NCBI GenBank assembly: GCA_016200085.1
Contig: JACQFL010000048.1
Coordinates: 79,350-113,037 of the forward strand
Origin: Candidatus Rokuibacteriota bacterium
GTDB taxonomy: Bacteria; Methylomirabilota; Methylomirabilia; Rokubacteriales; CSP1-6
DNA: 33,688 nt
Direction of reading: 5' to 3'
Below the pieces are notes generated by a model. The model made no database searches. It was not told where the DNA came from and saw only the letters and a program-made list of their open reading frames with translations. The translations under genes and the position numbers were made by a program. Below are positions 1-8,160 of this stretch, one piece after another (position 1 is the stretch's first letter; each line of letters opens with the position of its first letter).

Positions 1-280
1 CCTGATACGTTCCCGCGATGCCGAGCGCCCCGAGGGTGACGGAGTGCAGGAGCGAGCCGGCGTACGCGAAGCCCGGTGGATAGAACTGCATCTCGGGATA
101 TCCGGCCCACCAGTCGGGATTCCATGCCCACGGCGCGGGCCCCCGCGTGACGACGTGCCAGAGCCGGTAGAGCTGCCCGGGGTGATCGTCGTACACGAGC
201 AGCGAGGTGCCGAGGGCCGCCGAGGCGAAGGCGGCGCTCCAGGCGAGGAGCAGGGCGAGCGGAAGCAGGCGGGCGCGCAT
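1..280 (-). CDS. N-terminal part of a multi-pass membrane protein (runs off left edge)
   Basis: The leftward frame opens with ATG at 278-280 and stays open to the window edge, giving 93 residues. It begins with MRARLLPLALLLAW, a hydrophobic segment that is a signal anchor or first membrane helix. A soluble loop rich in Asp, Trp and Tyr follows, with DDHPGQLYRLW and NPDWWAGYPEMQFYPPG. That pattern resembles the first periplasmic loop of bacterial polytopic proteins annotated as 6-pyruvoyl-tetrahydropterin-synthase-related or as membrane glycosyltransferase-like; this is recollection, not a search. The gene diverges from the thrC-like gene. A -10-like TATCAT lies 9 nt before the start, with no Shine-Dalgarno between. 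Function cannot be assigned from this fragment. Confidence 0.7.
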   Translation of the reverse strand, partial: MRARLLPLALLLAWSAAFASAALGTSLLVYDDHPGQLYRLWHVVTRGPAPWAWNPDWWAGYPEMQFYPPGFAYAGSLLHSVTLGALGIAGTYQ

Positions 281-289
281 CGAGAGAGG

Positions 290-318
290 ATGATAACGTA
301 GCGTTTCGATTGACTTCA
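290..318 (-). promoter_or_regulatory. Putative promoter of the leftward membrane protein
   Basis: On the minus strand a -10-like TATCAT occupies 295-290. A weak -35 match, TGAAGT at 318-313, lies 17 nt upstream. Only 9 nt separate the -10 from the ATG, so the transcript would be nearly or fully leaderless. Confidence 0.4.
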
Positions 319-356
319 CCTCGTCTTGCGTGTCTAGTAGTCGAAATGTCTTGCTG

Positions 357-394
357 TCGGTGCAGTACAAATCGGGGCTCGATTCCCCTACCGA
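357..394 (+). promoter_or_regulatory. Small two-stem structure in the thrC leader (weak)
   Basis: TCGGT at 357-361 can pair with ACCGA at 390-394. Inside it GGGG at 374-377 pairs with CCCC at 385-388 around a 7-nt loop containing TCGATT. The inner hairpin looks like a tRNA T-arm and the outer stem like part of an acceptor. No D-arm or convincing anticodon arm is present, so it is not called a tRNA. It lies 13 nt before the chosen thrC start and could affect translation or be chance in G+C-rich sequence. Confidence 0.2.
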
Positions 395-407
395 TGGAGA
401 CGTGCTG

Positions 408-1667
408 ATGGAGAAGTTGAACGGCCTGAAGTGCCGCGAGTGCGGCCGCCGCTATCCCCCCGGTCCCGTCCACGTCTGCGAGTTCTGCTTCGGTCCGCTC
501 GAGGTCGACTATCGCTACGAGGCGCTGCGCGGGGTGGTCACGCGCGCGTCGATCGCGGCGGGGCCGCCCAGCATGTGGCGCTACAAGGATCTGCTGCCGG
601 TCGAGGGCGAGGTGGCGGTCGGCCACCACGTCGGCTTCACGCCGCTGATCCCCGCCCGCAACCTGGCGGACGAGCTCGGGGTGCGGGAGCTCTACATCAA
701 GAACGACTCCGTCTGCCACCCGTCGTGGTCGTTCAAGGACCGCGTGGTGTCGGTGGCCGTGACCAAGGCCAGGGAGTTCGGGTTCGACACCGTGGCCTGC
801 GCCTCCACCGGCAACCTCGCCAACTCCGTGGCCGCCCACGCCGCGGAGGCGCGGATGAAGTCCTACATCTTCGTGCCCGCCGATCTCGAGCAGGGCAAGA
901 TCCTGACCACGCTGGTCTACGCGCCCACGCTGGTAACGGTCGAAGGGACGTACGACGAGGTCAACCGCCTCTGCTCGGAGATCGCCGACAAGTACCGCTG
1001 GGCGTTCGTGAACGTGAACTTCCGGCCGTACTACTCGGAAGGCTCGAAGAGCTACGGCTTCGAGATCGTCGAGCAGCTCGGCTGGCGCGCGCCGGCCCAC
1101 GTCGTGGTCCCGTGCGCCGGCGGCTCCCTGCTGACGAAGATCTGGAAAGCGATCCAGGAGCTGGCGCTCCTGGGCCTGATCGACGGCCCGGTGACGACCC
1201 GGATGCACGCGGCCCAGGCCGAGGGGTGTGGCCCCATCGTGACGATGGTCAAGAACGACACCGACGTGCTCAGGCCGGTGCGGCCGCAGACCATCGCCAA
1301 GTCGCTGGCCATCGGCAACCCCGCCGACGGGTACTACGCCTACAAGGTCGTGAAGGACTCGGGCGGCTCGGGCGAGCACGCCACGGACGAGGAGATCGTC
1401 GAGGGCATGCTCCTGCTCGCGCGCACCGAGGGCATCTTCACCGAGACGGCCGGGGGCGTCACCGTGGCCGCGGCGAGGAAGCTCGTCGAGCGGGGCGTGA
1501 TCCCGCGCGACGAGCCGATCGTGATCTGCATCACCGGCAACGGGCTCAAGACCCTGGACCCCTTGATGGATCGCCTGCACGCCGACGTGAAGATCCGGCC
1601 CACGCTGTCGGCGTTCGACCAGGCCCTGGCCAATCTCAAATCGCAGGGCGCCGAGGAGGCCCGCTGA
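408..1667 (+). CDS. thrC: Threonine synthase-family PLP enzyme
   Basis: The 419-aa product is a fold-type II PLP enzyme of the threonine synthase family, which makes threonine from O-phosphohomoserine in the cytoplasm. The N-terminus has a zinc-ribbon-like segment, CRECG then CEFC, as in one branch of threonine synthases. PLP would bind Lys110 in SWSFKDR. STGNLANSVAAHAA and the Gly-rich CAGGSLLTK loop fit phosphate and cofactor binding. ATG 408 is preferred over the in-frame GTG 330 because homologous sequence begins near the zinc ribbon. The stop overlaps the next ATG by one base. The following genes encode a CysO-like sulfur carrier and a NIL protein, so a role in sulfur amino-acid synthesis is a possible alternative. 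Family assignment is firm; substrate is less so. Confidence 0.88.
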   Translation: MEKLNGLKCRECGRRYPPGPVHVCEFCFGPLEVDYRYEALRGVVTRASIAAGPPSMWRYKDLLPVEGEVAVGHHVGFTPLIPARNLADELGVRELYIKNDSVCHPSWSFKDRVVSVAVTKAREFGFDTVACASTGNLANSVAAHAAEARMKSYIFVPADLEQGKILTTLVYAPTLVTVEGTYDEVNRLCSEIADKYRWAFVNVNFRPYYSEGSKSYGFEIVEQLGWRAPAHVVVPCAGGSLLTKIWKAIQELALLGLIDGPVTTRMHAAQAEGCGPIVTMVKNDTDVLRPVRPQTIAKSLAIGNPADGYYAYKVVKDSGGSGEHATDEEIVEGMLLLARTEGIFTETAGGVTVAAARKLVERGVIPRDEPIVICITGNGLKTLDPLMDRLHADVKIRPTLSAFDQALANLKSQGAEEAR

Positions 1668-1945
1668 TGCCCAACACCGTGCGGATTCCCACGCCGCTGC
1701 GCAGCATCACCAAGGGCAACGCCGAGGTCCAGGCCAAGGGCGAGAGCGTCGCCGACGTCATCGAGGATCTGGAGCGCCAGTTCGCCGGGCTCCGCGACCG
1801 GCTGCTCGACGAGGCCGGGGAGCTGCGCCGCTTCGTCAACGTCTACGTCAATGGCGAGGACGTCCGGTTTCTCTCGGGCAAGGCCACGGCGCTCAAGGAC
1901 GGCGACGAGGTGTCGATCGTGCCCGCCATCGCAGGGGGTCATTGA
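1667..1945 (+). CDS. CysO/MoaD/ThiS-like sulfur carrier protein
   Basis: This 92-aa ubiquitin-fold protein carries sulfur as a C-terminal thiocarboxylate. The start VRIPTPLR, the central RRFVNVYVNGEDVRF and the tail VSIVPAIAGG match my memory of mycobacterial CysO, which supplies sulfur for cysteine synthesis with CysM and is processed by a JAMM protease. Here the Gly-Gly is followed by one His, so that residue would have to be removed, or the family tolerates it. No E1-like activator or JAMM protease lies in the window. ATG at 1667 overlaps the thrC stop (TGATG), implying translational coupling. It could also be a general MoaD-like carrier, but CysO is the closest fit. Confidence 0.8.
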   Translation: MPNTVRIPTPLRSITKGNAEVQAKGESVADVIEDLERQFAGLRDRLLDEAGELRRFVNVYVNGEDVRFLSGKATALKDGDEVSIVPAIAGGH

Positions 1946-1958
1946 CGGCGTCGGGCTC

Positions 1959-2201
1959 ATGCAGTCCCGCCGGCGCGTGCGCCTGACGTTTCCCCCGGCC
2001 CTGATCCAGGAGCCCATCCTGTACCGTCTGGTGAAGGACTTCGACATCGTCATCAACATCCGCCGGGCCGACGTGCAGGCCGACCACGGCTGGGTGGTCC
2101 TCGAGCTGGACGCCGAGGAGGCGACGCTGGAGCGCGGCGTGGCGTGGCTCCAGGCGCGCGGGGTGCAGGTCGACCCCATCGAGCGCGACGTGATCGCATG
2201 A
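1959..2201 (+). CDS. NIL-domain protein
   Basis: The 80-aa product fits a lone NIL domain, the ferredoxin-like fold found at the C-terminus of methionine importer ATPase MetN and in proteins linked to homocysteine synthesis. Typical features are the opening RVRLTFPPALIQEPILYRL, the core DFDIVINIRRADV and the segment GWVVLELDAEEATLERGVAWL. It follows the sulfur carrier by 13 bp, and its stop overlaps the aminotransferase start (ATGA at 2198-2201). No Fe-S cysteines are present, unlike the two-domain NIL-ferredoxin form. It probably binds a sulfur amino acid or acts as a regulatory or scaffold domain. The domain call is fairly sure; the role is inferred from neighbours. Confidence 0.75.
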   Translation: MQSRRRVRLTFPPALIQEPILYRLVKDFDIVINIRRADVQADHGWVVLELDAEEATLERGVAWLQARGVQVDPIERDVIA

Positions 2202-3361
2202 TCTCCACGCGGGTGCAGGGTTTCAGCGAGTCGGTCATCCGCGAGATGACGCGGGTGGTGAGCCAGTACGGCGGGGTGAACCTCGCGCAGGGCATGCCGA
2301 ACTTTCCGCCCCCGCGCGAGCTGGTCGAGGCCGCCCACCGCGCCCTCGACGGCGACTTCCACCAGTACGCCATCACCTGGGGCACGGCGCGGCTGCGGCG
2401 CGCCATCGCCGACAAGTACCGGAAGCTCTACGGGATGGAGCTCGACCCCGAGCGTCACGTCACGGTGTGCTGCGGCTCCACCGAGACCATGCTGGCGACG
2501 CTGCTCGCCGTGCTGAACCCGGGCGACGGGGTCATCGTCTTCGAGCCGTTCTACGAGAACTACGGCCCGGGGTGCATCATCGCGGGCGCCGAGCCGCGCT
2601 TCGTGCCCCTGGAGCCGCCGGACTTCGCCTTCGACCCCGAGCGTCTGGAGCGGGCGGTCACGCCGCGCACGCGGGCGATCGTGTTCAACAGCCCGAACAA
2701 TCCCACCGGCAAGGTCTTCTCGCGCCCGGAGCTCGAGACGATCGCCGATCTCTGCCGGCGCCACGACCTGCTCGCGATCACCGACGAGATCTACGAGCAC
2801 ATCGTCTTCGACGGCCTCGGCCACACCGCGATCGCTACCCTGCCGGGCATGGCCGAGCGGACCATCACCATCTCCGGGATCTCGAAGTCCTACTCGGTGA
2901 CGGGCTGGCGCATCGGGTACGCGGTGGCGCCGCCGGAGATCAGCGTCGGCATCCGCCGGGCCCACGACTTCATCACCGTGGGCGCGCCGCACCCGCTGCA
3001 GGAAGCCGCCGTCACCGCGCTCACGCTGCCGGACTCCTACTACGTCTGGCTGCGCGAGATGTACCAGGCCAAGCGCGACCTGCTCCTCGGCTACCTCGAG
3101 CGGGCGGGCTTCGTGAGCTACACGCCGCACGGCGCGTACTACATCCTGACCGACGTCGCCCACTTCATGAAGCAGCACGGCACCGCCGACGACACCGCGT
3201 TCGCCATGTTCCTGATCAAGGAGATCGGCGTCGCCACCGTGCCCGGCTCGTCCTTCTACGCCCACCCCGAGCTGGGCGCCACCAAGATCCGGTTCTGCTT
3301 CCCGAAGACCGACGACATGCTGCGGGAGGCGGGGGAGCGCTTGCAGAAGCTCAAGGCGTGA
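2198..3361 (+). CDS. Class I/II PLP-dependent aminotransferase
   Basis: The 387-aa protein is a complete fold-type I aminotransferase. Landmarks are [12 protein letters not shown] near the N-terminus, [25 protein letters not shown] for the PLP phosphate loop, [27 protein letters not shown] and [16 protein letters not shown] with Lys230 as the Schiff-base lysine. KIRFCF near the end carries the Arg that binds the substrate carboxylate. The pattern is closest to the kynurenine/glutamine/methionine aminotransferase group. With NIL and CysO-like genes upstream and MTA phosphorylase 4 kb downstream, a methionine-related substrate such as 2-oxo-4-methylthiobutanoate is plausible but unproved. It overlaps the genes on both sides by 4 bp. 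Confidence 0.9.
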   Translation: MISTRVQGFSESVIREMTRVVSQYGGVNLAQGMPNFPPPRELVEAAHRALDGDFHQYAITWGTARLRRAIADKYRKLYGMELDPERHVTVCCGSTETMLATLLAVLNPGDGVIVFEPFYENYGPGCIIAGAEPRFVPLEPPDFAFDPERLERAVTPRTRAIVFNSPNNPTGKVFSRPELETIADLCRRHDLLAITDEIYEHIVFDGLGHTAIATLPGMAERTITISGISKSYSVTGWRIGYAVAPPEISVGIRRAHDFITVGAPHPLQEAAVTALTLPDSYYVWLREMYQAKRDLLLGYLERAGFVSYTPHGAYYILTDVAHFMKQHGTADDTAFAMFLIKEIGVATVPGSSFYAHPELGATKIRFCFPKTDDMLREAGERLQKLKA

Positions 3362-4668
3362 AGCCCGCCGAGGTCGTGAGCCCGCGCGCGCTCGCGCTCG
3401 AGATCTGGACCGCGGCGCTCGCCGCGGGCGACGTCACCCCGCTCGTGCAGCGGGCGCTGGCGTCCCCCGAGATCGCCACCGCGCTGGCATCGGCCCGGCG
3501 CGTGATCGTGCTCGGATGCGGCAAGGCCTCCGCCGCGATGGCAGCCGCAGCCGAGGAGGCCCTCGGCGACCGGATCGCCATCGGCTTCGTGGTCGTCAAG
3601 GACGGCTACCGCGCGCCGACGAGGCGGGTGGAGATCGCCGAGGCGGGGCATCCGGTGCCCGATGCGCGCGGCGAGGCGGCGGCCAGCCGGCTGGTCGCGC
3701 TCGCGGCCGAGGCGCGAGCGGACGATCTCGTGCTCCTCCTCGTCTCCGGGGGCGGCTCCGCGCTGACGCCCGCCCCGGCCCCGCCCGTGACGCTCGCGGA
3801 GAAGCAGGCGCTCACGCGCGGCCTCCTCCGCGCGGGGGCGACCATCAACGAGCTGAACGCGGTGCGCAAGCACCTCTCGCGCTTCAAGGGCGGCCAGCTC
3901 GCCCGCTCCGCCGCGCCCGCCCGCGTGCTGACCCTGGCGCTCTCCGACGTCATCGGCGATCCCCTCGACGTCATCGCTTCGGGGCCGACGGCGCCCGACG
4001 TCTCGACCTTCGGCGAGGCGCTGGGCGTGCTCGAGCGCCGGCAGGTGCGGGCGACGGCGCCGGCGTCGGTGGTCGCGCGGCTCGAGGCGGGAGCGCGCGG
4101 GGAGATCCCGGAGACGCCCAAGCCGGGTGATCCGGTCTTCCAGCGCGTGACGAACGTCGTCATCGGCAACAACGCCCTGGTCGTCGACGCCGCCGCGGCA
4201 CGCGGCCGGGCCCTCGGGCTCGCGCCGGCCATCCTCACGCGACAGCTCGAGGGCGAGGCGCGCGAGGTGGCGCGCAGCTTCGTCACCCGCGCCCAACAGC
4301 TCGCGCCGGGGGGCTGTCTCGTCGACGGCGGCGAGACGACGGTGACGGTGCGAGGGTCGGGGCGCGGCGGCCGCTGCCAGGAGTTCGCGCTCGCCGCGGC
4401 GATGGCGATGGAAGGCATCGACGATCTCGCCGTGCTCGCGGCAGGGACCGATGGCACGGATGGCCCGACCGATGCCGCGGGCGGCATCGCCGACGGCGGC
4501 ACCATCGGGCGCGGGCGCGCCCGGGGCCTGGATCCGGCGGCGTCGCTCGCCGACAACGACGCCTTCGGATTCCTGCACGCGGCCGGCGATCTCGTGGTGA
4601 CGGGGCCGACGCACACGAACCTCCTCGACGTGTACATCGCGTTGCGTGCTCCCCTGCCGCGAGAATGA
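3358..4668 (+). CDS. Glycerate 2-kinase (GckA/TtuD, MOFRL family)
   Basis: The 436-aa product fits the family that phosphorylates D-glycerate to 2-phosphoglycerate, feeding glyoxylate or serine-cycle carbon into glycolysis. The N-terminal DUF4147 domain shows LGCGKASAAMA, LVSGGGSALT and NAVRKHLSRFKGGQLA. The C-terminal MOFRL domain shows GGETTVTV, GRCQEFALAAA, AAGTDGTDGPTDAAGG and ends with THTNLLDVYIAL. Length is usual for the family. The start is GTG at 3358, overlapping the aminotransferase stop by 4 bp. No other glycerate or serine-cycle gene is near, so its link to this operon may be only co-expression. It appears to be the last gene of the run beginning at thrC. Confidence 0.9.
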   Translation: MKPAEVVSPRALALEIWTAALAAGDVTPLVQRALASPEIATALASARRVIVLGCGKASAAMAAAAEEALGDRIAIGFVVVKDGYRAPTRRVEIAEAGHPVPDARGEAAASRLVALAAEARADDLVLLLVSGGGSALTPAPAPPVTLAEKQALTRGLLRAGATINELNAVRKHLSRFKGGQLARSAAPARVLTLALSDVIGDPLDVIASGPTAPDVSTFGEALGVLERRQVRATAPASVVARLEAGARGEIPETPKPGDPVFQRVTNVVIGNNALVVDAAAARGRALGLAPAILTRQLEGEAREVARSFVTRAQQLAPGGCLVDGGETTVTVRGSGRGGRCQEFALAAAMAMEGIDDLAVLAAGTDGTDGPTDAAGGIADGGTIGRGRARGLDPAASLADNDAFGFLHAAGDLVVTGPTHTNLLDVYIALRAPLPRE

Positions 4669-4773
4669 GCGAAGCGCTCTAAGTGACTGAAATCCCGTCG
4701 GGCGAAATGGCGTGGTCACATGGTTATCCACCGCAGGCGCACCGTTCCGGTGGAAAACCCTCGCGAACCTTCG

Positions 4774-4782
4774 TGCTATCCT
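4774..4782 (+). promoter_or_regulatory. Putative extended -10 promoter of rlmN
   Basis: TGCTATCCT is an extended -10 of the TGnTATnnT type. It ends 8 nt before the rlmN ATG at 4791, so the mRNA would start at or very near the start codon. No good -35 box and no Shine-Dalgarno are visible in the 122-bp gap after the kinase gene. Confidence 0.5.
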
Positions 4783-4790
4783 CTCCGACG

Positions 4791-5828
4791 ATGTCGCTGG
4801 TGAACCTCGTCGGCCTCACGCCCGCCGACCTCGAAGACCTCGCCGTGGACCTCGGAGCCTCGCGCTACCGCGGTCGCCAGATCGCCACCTGGCTCTATCG
4901 CAAGCGCGCCACCTCGCTCGACGCGATGACGGATCTGCCGAAGGACTTCAGGGCGACGCTCGCCCAACGGGCGTTCATCGGGCTTCCCACGGTCGACCGC
5001 GTGACCGCCTCGCTGGACGGCAGCCGCAAGCTCGTCTTGCGCCTCGAGGACGAGGCCCTCGTGAGCGCCGTCCTGATGCCCGACGACGACCGCCTCACGC
5101 TCTGCCTGTCCACACAGGTCGGGTGCGGCTACGGCTGCACGTTCTGCCTGACCGGGACGATGGGGCTCACGCGCAACCTCGCCGCGGGGGAGATCGTCGG
5201 CCCGTTGCTCGTGGCCAACGGCCTGCTGCCGGAAGACGGCCGGGTGACGCACCTGGTCTTCATGGGCATGGGCGAGCCGCTGGCGAACTATGCGGCGCTG
5301 GTCGCCGCGATCCGCATCATCACGGACGCCCGCCTGGGTCTCGGTTACTCGCCCCGCCGGGTCACCGTCTCCACCGTCGGCCTGGTCACGGGCATCGACC
5401 GGCTGGGACGCGAAGGCCTCCGGGTCAACCTGGCCATCTCGCTCCACGCCGCCACGGACGAGGTGCGCGGGCGGCTCATGCCCGTCAACCGCTCGTGGAA
5501 CCTCGCCGCCCTGATGGCCGCCGTCCGCCGTTACCCGCTCGCGCCGCGGCAGAGGGTGTTCTTCGAGTACGTGATGCTGGCGGGCGTCAACGACTCCGAC
5601 GAGGACGCGCGTGCGCTCGCGCGCCTGCTCCGCGGGGTGCGGGCGAAGGTCAACCTCATCCCGTTCAACGACTGGGAGGGCAGCGGCTTCGAGCGGCCGG
5701 CCCTCGCCCGCATCGTCGCCTTCCAGGCCCTGCTCATCAAGGCGGGCGTGACGACCACCGTGCGCTGGAGCAAGGGTGAGGACATCGGCGCGGCGTGCGG
5801 CCAGCTGTGGGAGCCGGTGCCCGCGTGA
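4791..5828 (+). CDS. rlmN: Dual-specificity 23S rRNA/tRNA adenine-C2 methyltransferase RlmN
   Basis: The 345-aa radical-SAM enzyme methylates C2 of A2503 in 23S rRNA and A37 in some tRNAs. The CxxxCxxC cluster motif reads CGYGCTFC, at Cys112, Cys116 and Cys119. The conserved C-terminal Cys336 lies in GAACGQL, as required for the methyl-cysteine mechanism. Other family landmarks are FMGMGEPLANY, VTVSTVGLVTGIDRL, LAISLHAA and LIPFNDWEGSGF. The ATG at 4791 gives a normal N-terminus (MSLVNLVGLTPADLEDL) and sits 8 nt after an extended -10; longer upstream frames add low-quality sequence. The stop overlaps the mtaB GTG by 4 bp, so the two RNA-modifying radical-SAM enzymes are likely co-translated. 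Confidence 0.95.
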   Translation: MSLVNLVGLTPADLEDLAVDLGASRYRGRQIATWLYRKRATSLDAMTDLPKDFRATLAQRAFIGLPTVDRVTASLDGSRKLVLRLEDEALVSAVLMPDDDRLTLCLSTQVGCGYGCTFCLTGTMGLTRNLAAGEIVGPLLVANGLLPEDGRVTHLVFMGMGEPLANYAALVAAIRIITDARLGLGYSPRRVTVSTVGLVTGIDRLGREGLRVNLAISLHAATDEVRGRLMPVNRSWNLAALMAAVRRYPLAPRQRVFFEYVMLAGVNDSDEDARALARLLRGVRAKVNLIPFNDWEGSGFERPALARIVAFQALLIKAGVTTTVRWSKGEDIGAACGQLWEPVPA

Positions 5829-7135
5829 CGCGCGTCGCCTTCGCCACGCTCGGGTGCCGCCTCAACCAGGTCGACACCCAGGAGATGCAGGCGCGGCTGG
5901 AGGCCGAAGGCTTCTCGAGCACCCGGCCCGGCGAGACCGCGGACGTCGTGGTGGTGAACTCCTGCACGGTGACGGCGCGGGCCGAGGCCTCCGACCGGCA
6001 GGCCATCGCGCGGGCGCGGCGGGAGCATCCGGGCGCGCGCATCGTCGTCACCGGCTGCTGGGCGCAGACCGATCCCGAGCGCGTCGCGCGCCAGCCCGGC
6101 GTCGACCTCGTGGTGGGTAACGCCGACAAGGCCGCCTTGCCCGCGCTCGTCGCCCGGACCCTGGCGGCGCCCCGGATGACCGCGCGCGTGGCCGTGTCCG
6201 ACATCGGGGCGCTGCGTGATCTCGCGCCGGCCGCGCTCGCGCGGGCACCCGGCCGCTCGCGCGCGTTCGTCAAGGTCCAGGAGGGCTGCCAGCACCGCTG
6301 CGCGTTCTGCATCGTGCCGATGGCGCGGGGGGCGAGCCGCAGCCGCGACCCCGGGGCCGTCCGGGAGCAGGTCGAGCACCTGGTCGCCGCCGGCCATCCC
6401 GAGATCGTGCTCACCGGGGTCGATCTCGGCCACTACGGCGCCGACCTGACGCCACGCACCTCGCTGGCGGCACTGCTGGCCACGCTGATCGGGACCCCGG
6501 GGCTCCGGTGGATCAGGCTGTCGTCCGTGCTGCCCGCGTACTTCACGCCAGCGCTCGTCGAGGTCGTCACGGGCTCGGCGGTGATCGCCCCCCACCTGCA
6601 CGTGCCGCTCCAGAGCGGCAGCGACCGGATCCTGCGCGCCATGCGGCGTCCCTACAACGTGGCCCGGTATCGCGATCTGGTCGAGCGGCTGGCCGCCGCG
6701 ATCCCCGGCCTCGGGCTCGGCGCCGACGTCATCGTGGGCTTCCCGGGGGAGGACGAGACCGACTTCGCCGAGACGCGCCGCCTCGTCGAGACGCTGCCCT
6801 TTTCCTACCTGCACGTCTTCGCCTACTCTGACCGCCGGGGCACGGAGGCGGCGCGCCTCGGTGGCCGGGCCGACGCGTGCCTGCTGGCCACGCGCAGCCG
6901 GACGCTGCGCGAGCTGGCGGCGGCCAAGGGACTCGCGTTCCGTCGAGGACTGGTCGGAAGCCGGCAGGAGGTGCTCGTGCTGGAGACGCGCGACCAGCTG
7001 AGCGGCGGGCTCGTCGGGCTGACGGGCAACTACGTCGAGGTCGTCTTCGATGGCCCCGAGGCACTGAAGGGACGGCTGGCGGGGGTGCGGGTGACCGCGG
7101 CGGCGCCGGTGGTGACGCGCGGGGAGGCGGCGTGA
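5825..7135 (+). CDS. mtaB: tRNA t6A37 methylthiotransferase MtaB
   Basis: The 436-aa radical-SAM methylthiotransferase converts t6A37 to ms2t6A37 in ANN-decoding tRNAs. The N-terminal UPF0004 domain has TLGCRLNQVDTQEM, NSCTVTARAE and VTGCWAQ, supplying three Cys for one [4Fe-4S] cluster. The radical-SAM motif GCQHRCAFC places Cys155, Cys159 and Cys162. Later landmarks are VPLQSGSDRILRAMRRPYN and ADVIVGFPGE, followed by a C-terminal TRAM-like region. TLGCRLN rather than TYGCQMN points to the MtaB branch rather than MiaB. The start is GTG 5825, overlapping rlmN. A structured repeat begins about 15 bp after the stop. Confidence 0.92.
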   Translation: MTRVAFATLGCRLNQVDTQEMQARLEAEGFSSTRPGETADVVVVNSCTVTARAEASDRQAIARARREHPGARIVVTGCWAQTDPERVARQPGVDLVVGNADKAALPALVARTLAAPRMTARVAVSDIGALRDLAPAALARAPGRSRAFVKVQEGCQHRCAFCIVPMARGASRSRDPGAVREQVEHLVAAGHPEIVLTGVDLGHYGADLTPRTSLAALLATLIGTPGLRWIRLSSVLPAYFTPALVEVVTGSAVIAPHLHVPLQSGSDRILRAMRRPYNVARYRDLVERLAAAIPGLGLGADVIVGFPGEDETDFAETRRLVETLPFSYLHVFAYSDRRGTEAARLGGRADACLLATRSRTLRELAAAKGLAFRRGLVGSRQEVLVLETRDQLSGGLVGLTGNYVEVVFDGPEALKGRLAGVRVTAAAPVVTRGEAA

Positions 7136-7150
7136 GAGCAAGGACCGCGA

Positions 7151-7230
7151 AATCGAGGACCGCCACGGGTTCCCCGCGGCGGTCCGAGCGTGTGGGGGGT
7201 GCGGGGGGCCATGTCGGGGCCCCCCACACG
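7151..7230 (+). repeat. Structured intergenic repeat, copy 1 (plus orientation)
   Basis: Hairpin A pairs GGACCGCC at 7157-7164 with GGCGGTCC at 7178-7185. Hairpin B pairs GTGTGGGGGG at 7190-7199 with CCCCCCACAC at 7220-7229, and its loop contains CCATGTCGGGG. In copies 2 and 4 stem A is instead GGAGCGCC with GGCGCTCC, so both arms changed together. The element fills the space between mtaB and MTA phosphorylase and ends at the presumed GTG start at 7231. Confidence 0.8.
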
Positions 7231-8160
7231 GTGATCAGCGAGCCGGCGATCGCGATCATCGGAGGCAGCGGGCTCTACGAGCTCGAGGGTCTCACCGACG
7301 TGGGCTGGAAGCGGATCCGCACGCCGTTCGGCGACCCGTCCGACGAGCTCTGCACCGGCCGCCTCGGCGGCCGGCCCGTGATCTTCCTCGCGCGCCACGG
7401 GCGCGGCCACCGGCTGATGCCCACCGAGCTGAACTTCCGCGCCAACATCTGGGCGCTCAAGTCGCTGGGCGCCGAGTGGGTGGTCTCGGTCTCGGCCGTG
7501 GGCAGCATGCGTGAGGAGATCCGGCCGCTGGACCTGGTCGTCCCCGACCAGTTCTTCGACGCCACCCGGCGCCGCGTGTCCTCCTTCTTCGGCGACGGCA
7601 TCGTGGCCCACGTGGGCATGGCCGAGCCGGTCTGTCCCGATCTGGCCGCCGTGCTGGAGAAGGCCGCGCGCCAGACCGGGGCGCGGGTCCACCGCGGCGG
7701 CACCTACGTGTGCATCGAGGGCCCGCAGTTCTCGACGAAGGCCGAATCGCGGATCTACCGGTCGTGGGGCGTCGACGTGATCGGCATGACCAACGTGCCC
7801 GAGGTCAAGCTCGCGCGCGAGGCCGAGCTCTGCTACGCCACGCTGGCGCTCGCCACCGACTACGACGTCTGGCACGAGACCCACGAGGCGGTCACCGTCG
7901 AGGCCGTCATCCGAAATCTGATGTCGAACGTGGCCACCGCGCGCCAGGTGCTGGGAGCCGTGATCCCGTCGGTCCCGGCGCTGCGCGGCTGCGCCTGCCC
8001 GCGGCTGCTGGACAACGCCGTGATCACCAGCCCGACCGCGTTCCCGCCGGCCGCCCGCCGGCGGCTCGACCTGCTGCTCGCCCGGTCCTTCCCCGCGAGC
8101 GGCCGGCCGAAGACCGTGAAGTGGGGCACGACGCCGGCCAGGCGGGGGCGCCGTGGCTGA
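7231..8160 (+). CDS. mtnP: S-methyl-5'-thioadenosine phosphorylase
   Basis: The 309-aa purine nucleoside phosphorylase-family enzyme cleaves methylthioadenosine with phosphate to adenine and methylthioribose-1-phosphate, recycling the by-product of SAM use. Evidence includes IAIIGGSGLYELEGL at the start, ARHGRGHRLMPTELNFRAN, a phosphate-site run with RRRVSSFFGDG, CIEGPQFSTKAESRIYR, IGMTNVPEVKLAREAE and ATDYDVW, whose Asp residues contact adenine. MTNVPE and TDYD favour MTA over inosine/guanosine. GTG 7231 is chosen because it gives a family-like N-terminus directly after the repeat. The frame also stays open upstream through the repeat to GTG 7132, which would add about 33 unrelated residues. 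It overlaps the next gene by 8 bp. Confidence 0.9.
   Translation: MISEPAIAIIGGSGLYELEGLTDVGWKRIRTPFGDPSDELCTGRLGGRPVIFLARHGRGHRLMPTELNFRANIWALKSLGAEWVVSVSAVGSMREEIRPLDLVVPDQFFDATRRRVSSFFGDGIVAHVGMAEPVCPDLAAVLEKAARQTGARVHRGGTYVCIEGPQFSTKAESRIYRSWGVDVIGMTNVPEVKLAREAELCYATLALATDYDVWHETHEAVTVEAVIRNLMSNVATARQVLGAVIPSVPALRGCACPRLLDNAVITSPTAFPPAARRRLDLLLARSFPASGRPKTVKWGTTPARRGRRG

Noticed and set aside
315..400. tRNA-like sequence before thrC with a T-arm-like hairpin
   Set aside because: Only the T-arm and part of an acceptor-like stem pair. There is no D-arm, and the would-be anticodon loop lacks the invariant T before the anticodon.
330..407. GTG 330 as an N-terminal extension of the thrC-like gene
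   Set aside because: The added residues show no family similarity and cover the structured leader. ATG 408 starts right before the zinc-ribbon segment.
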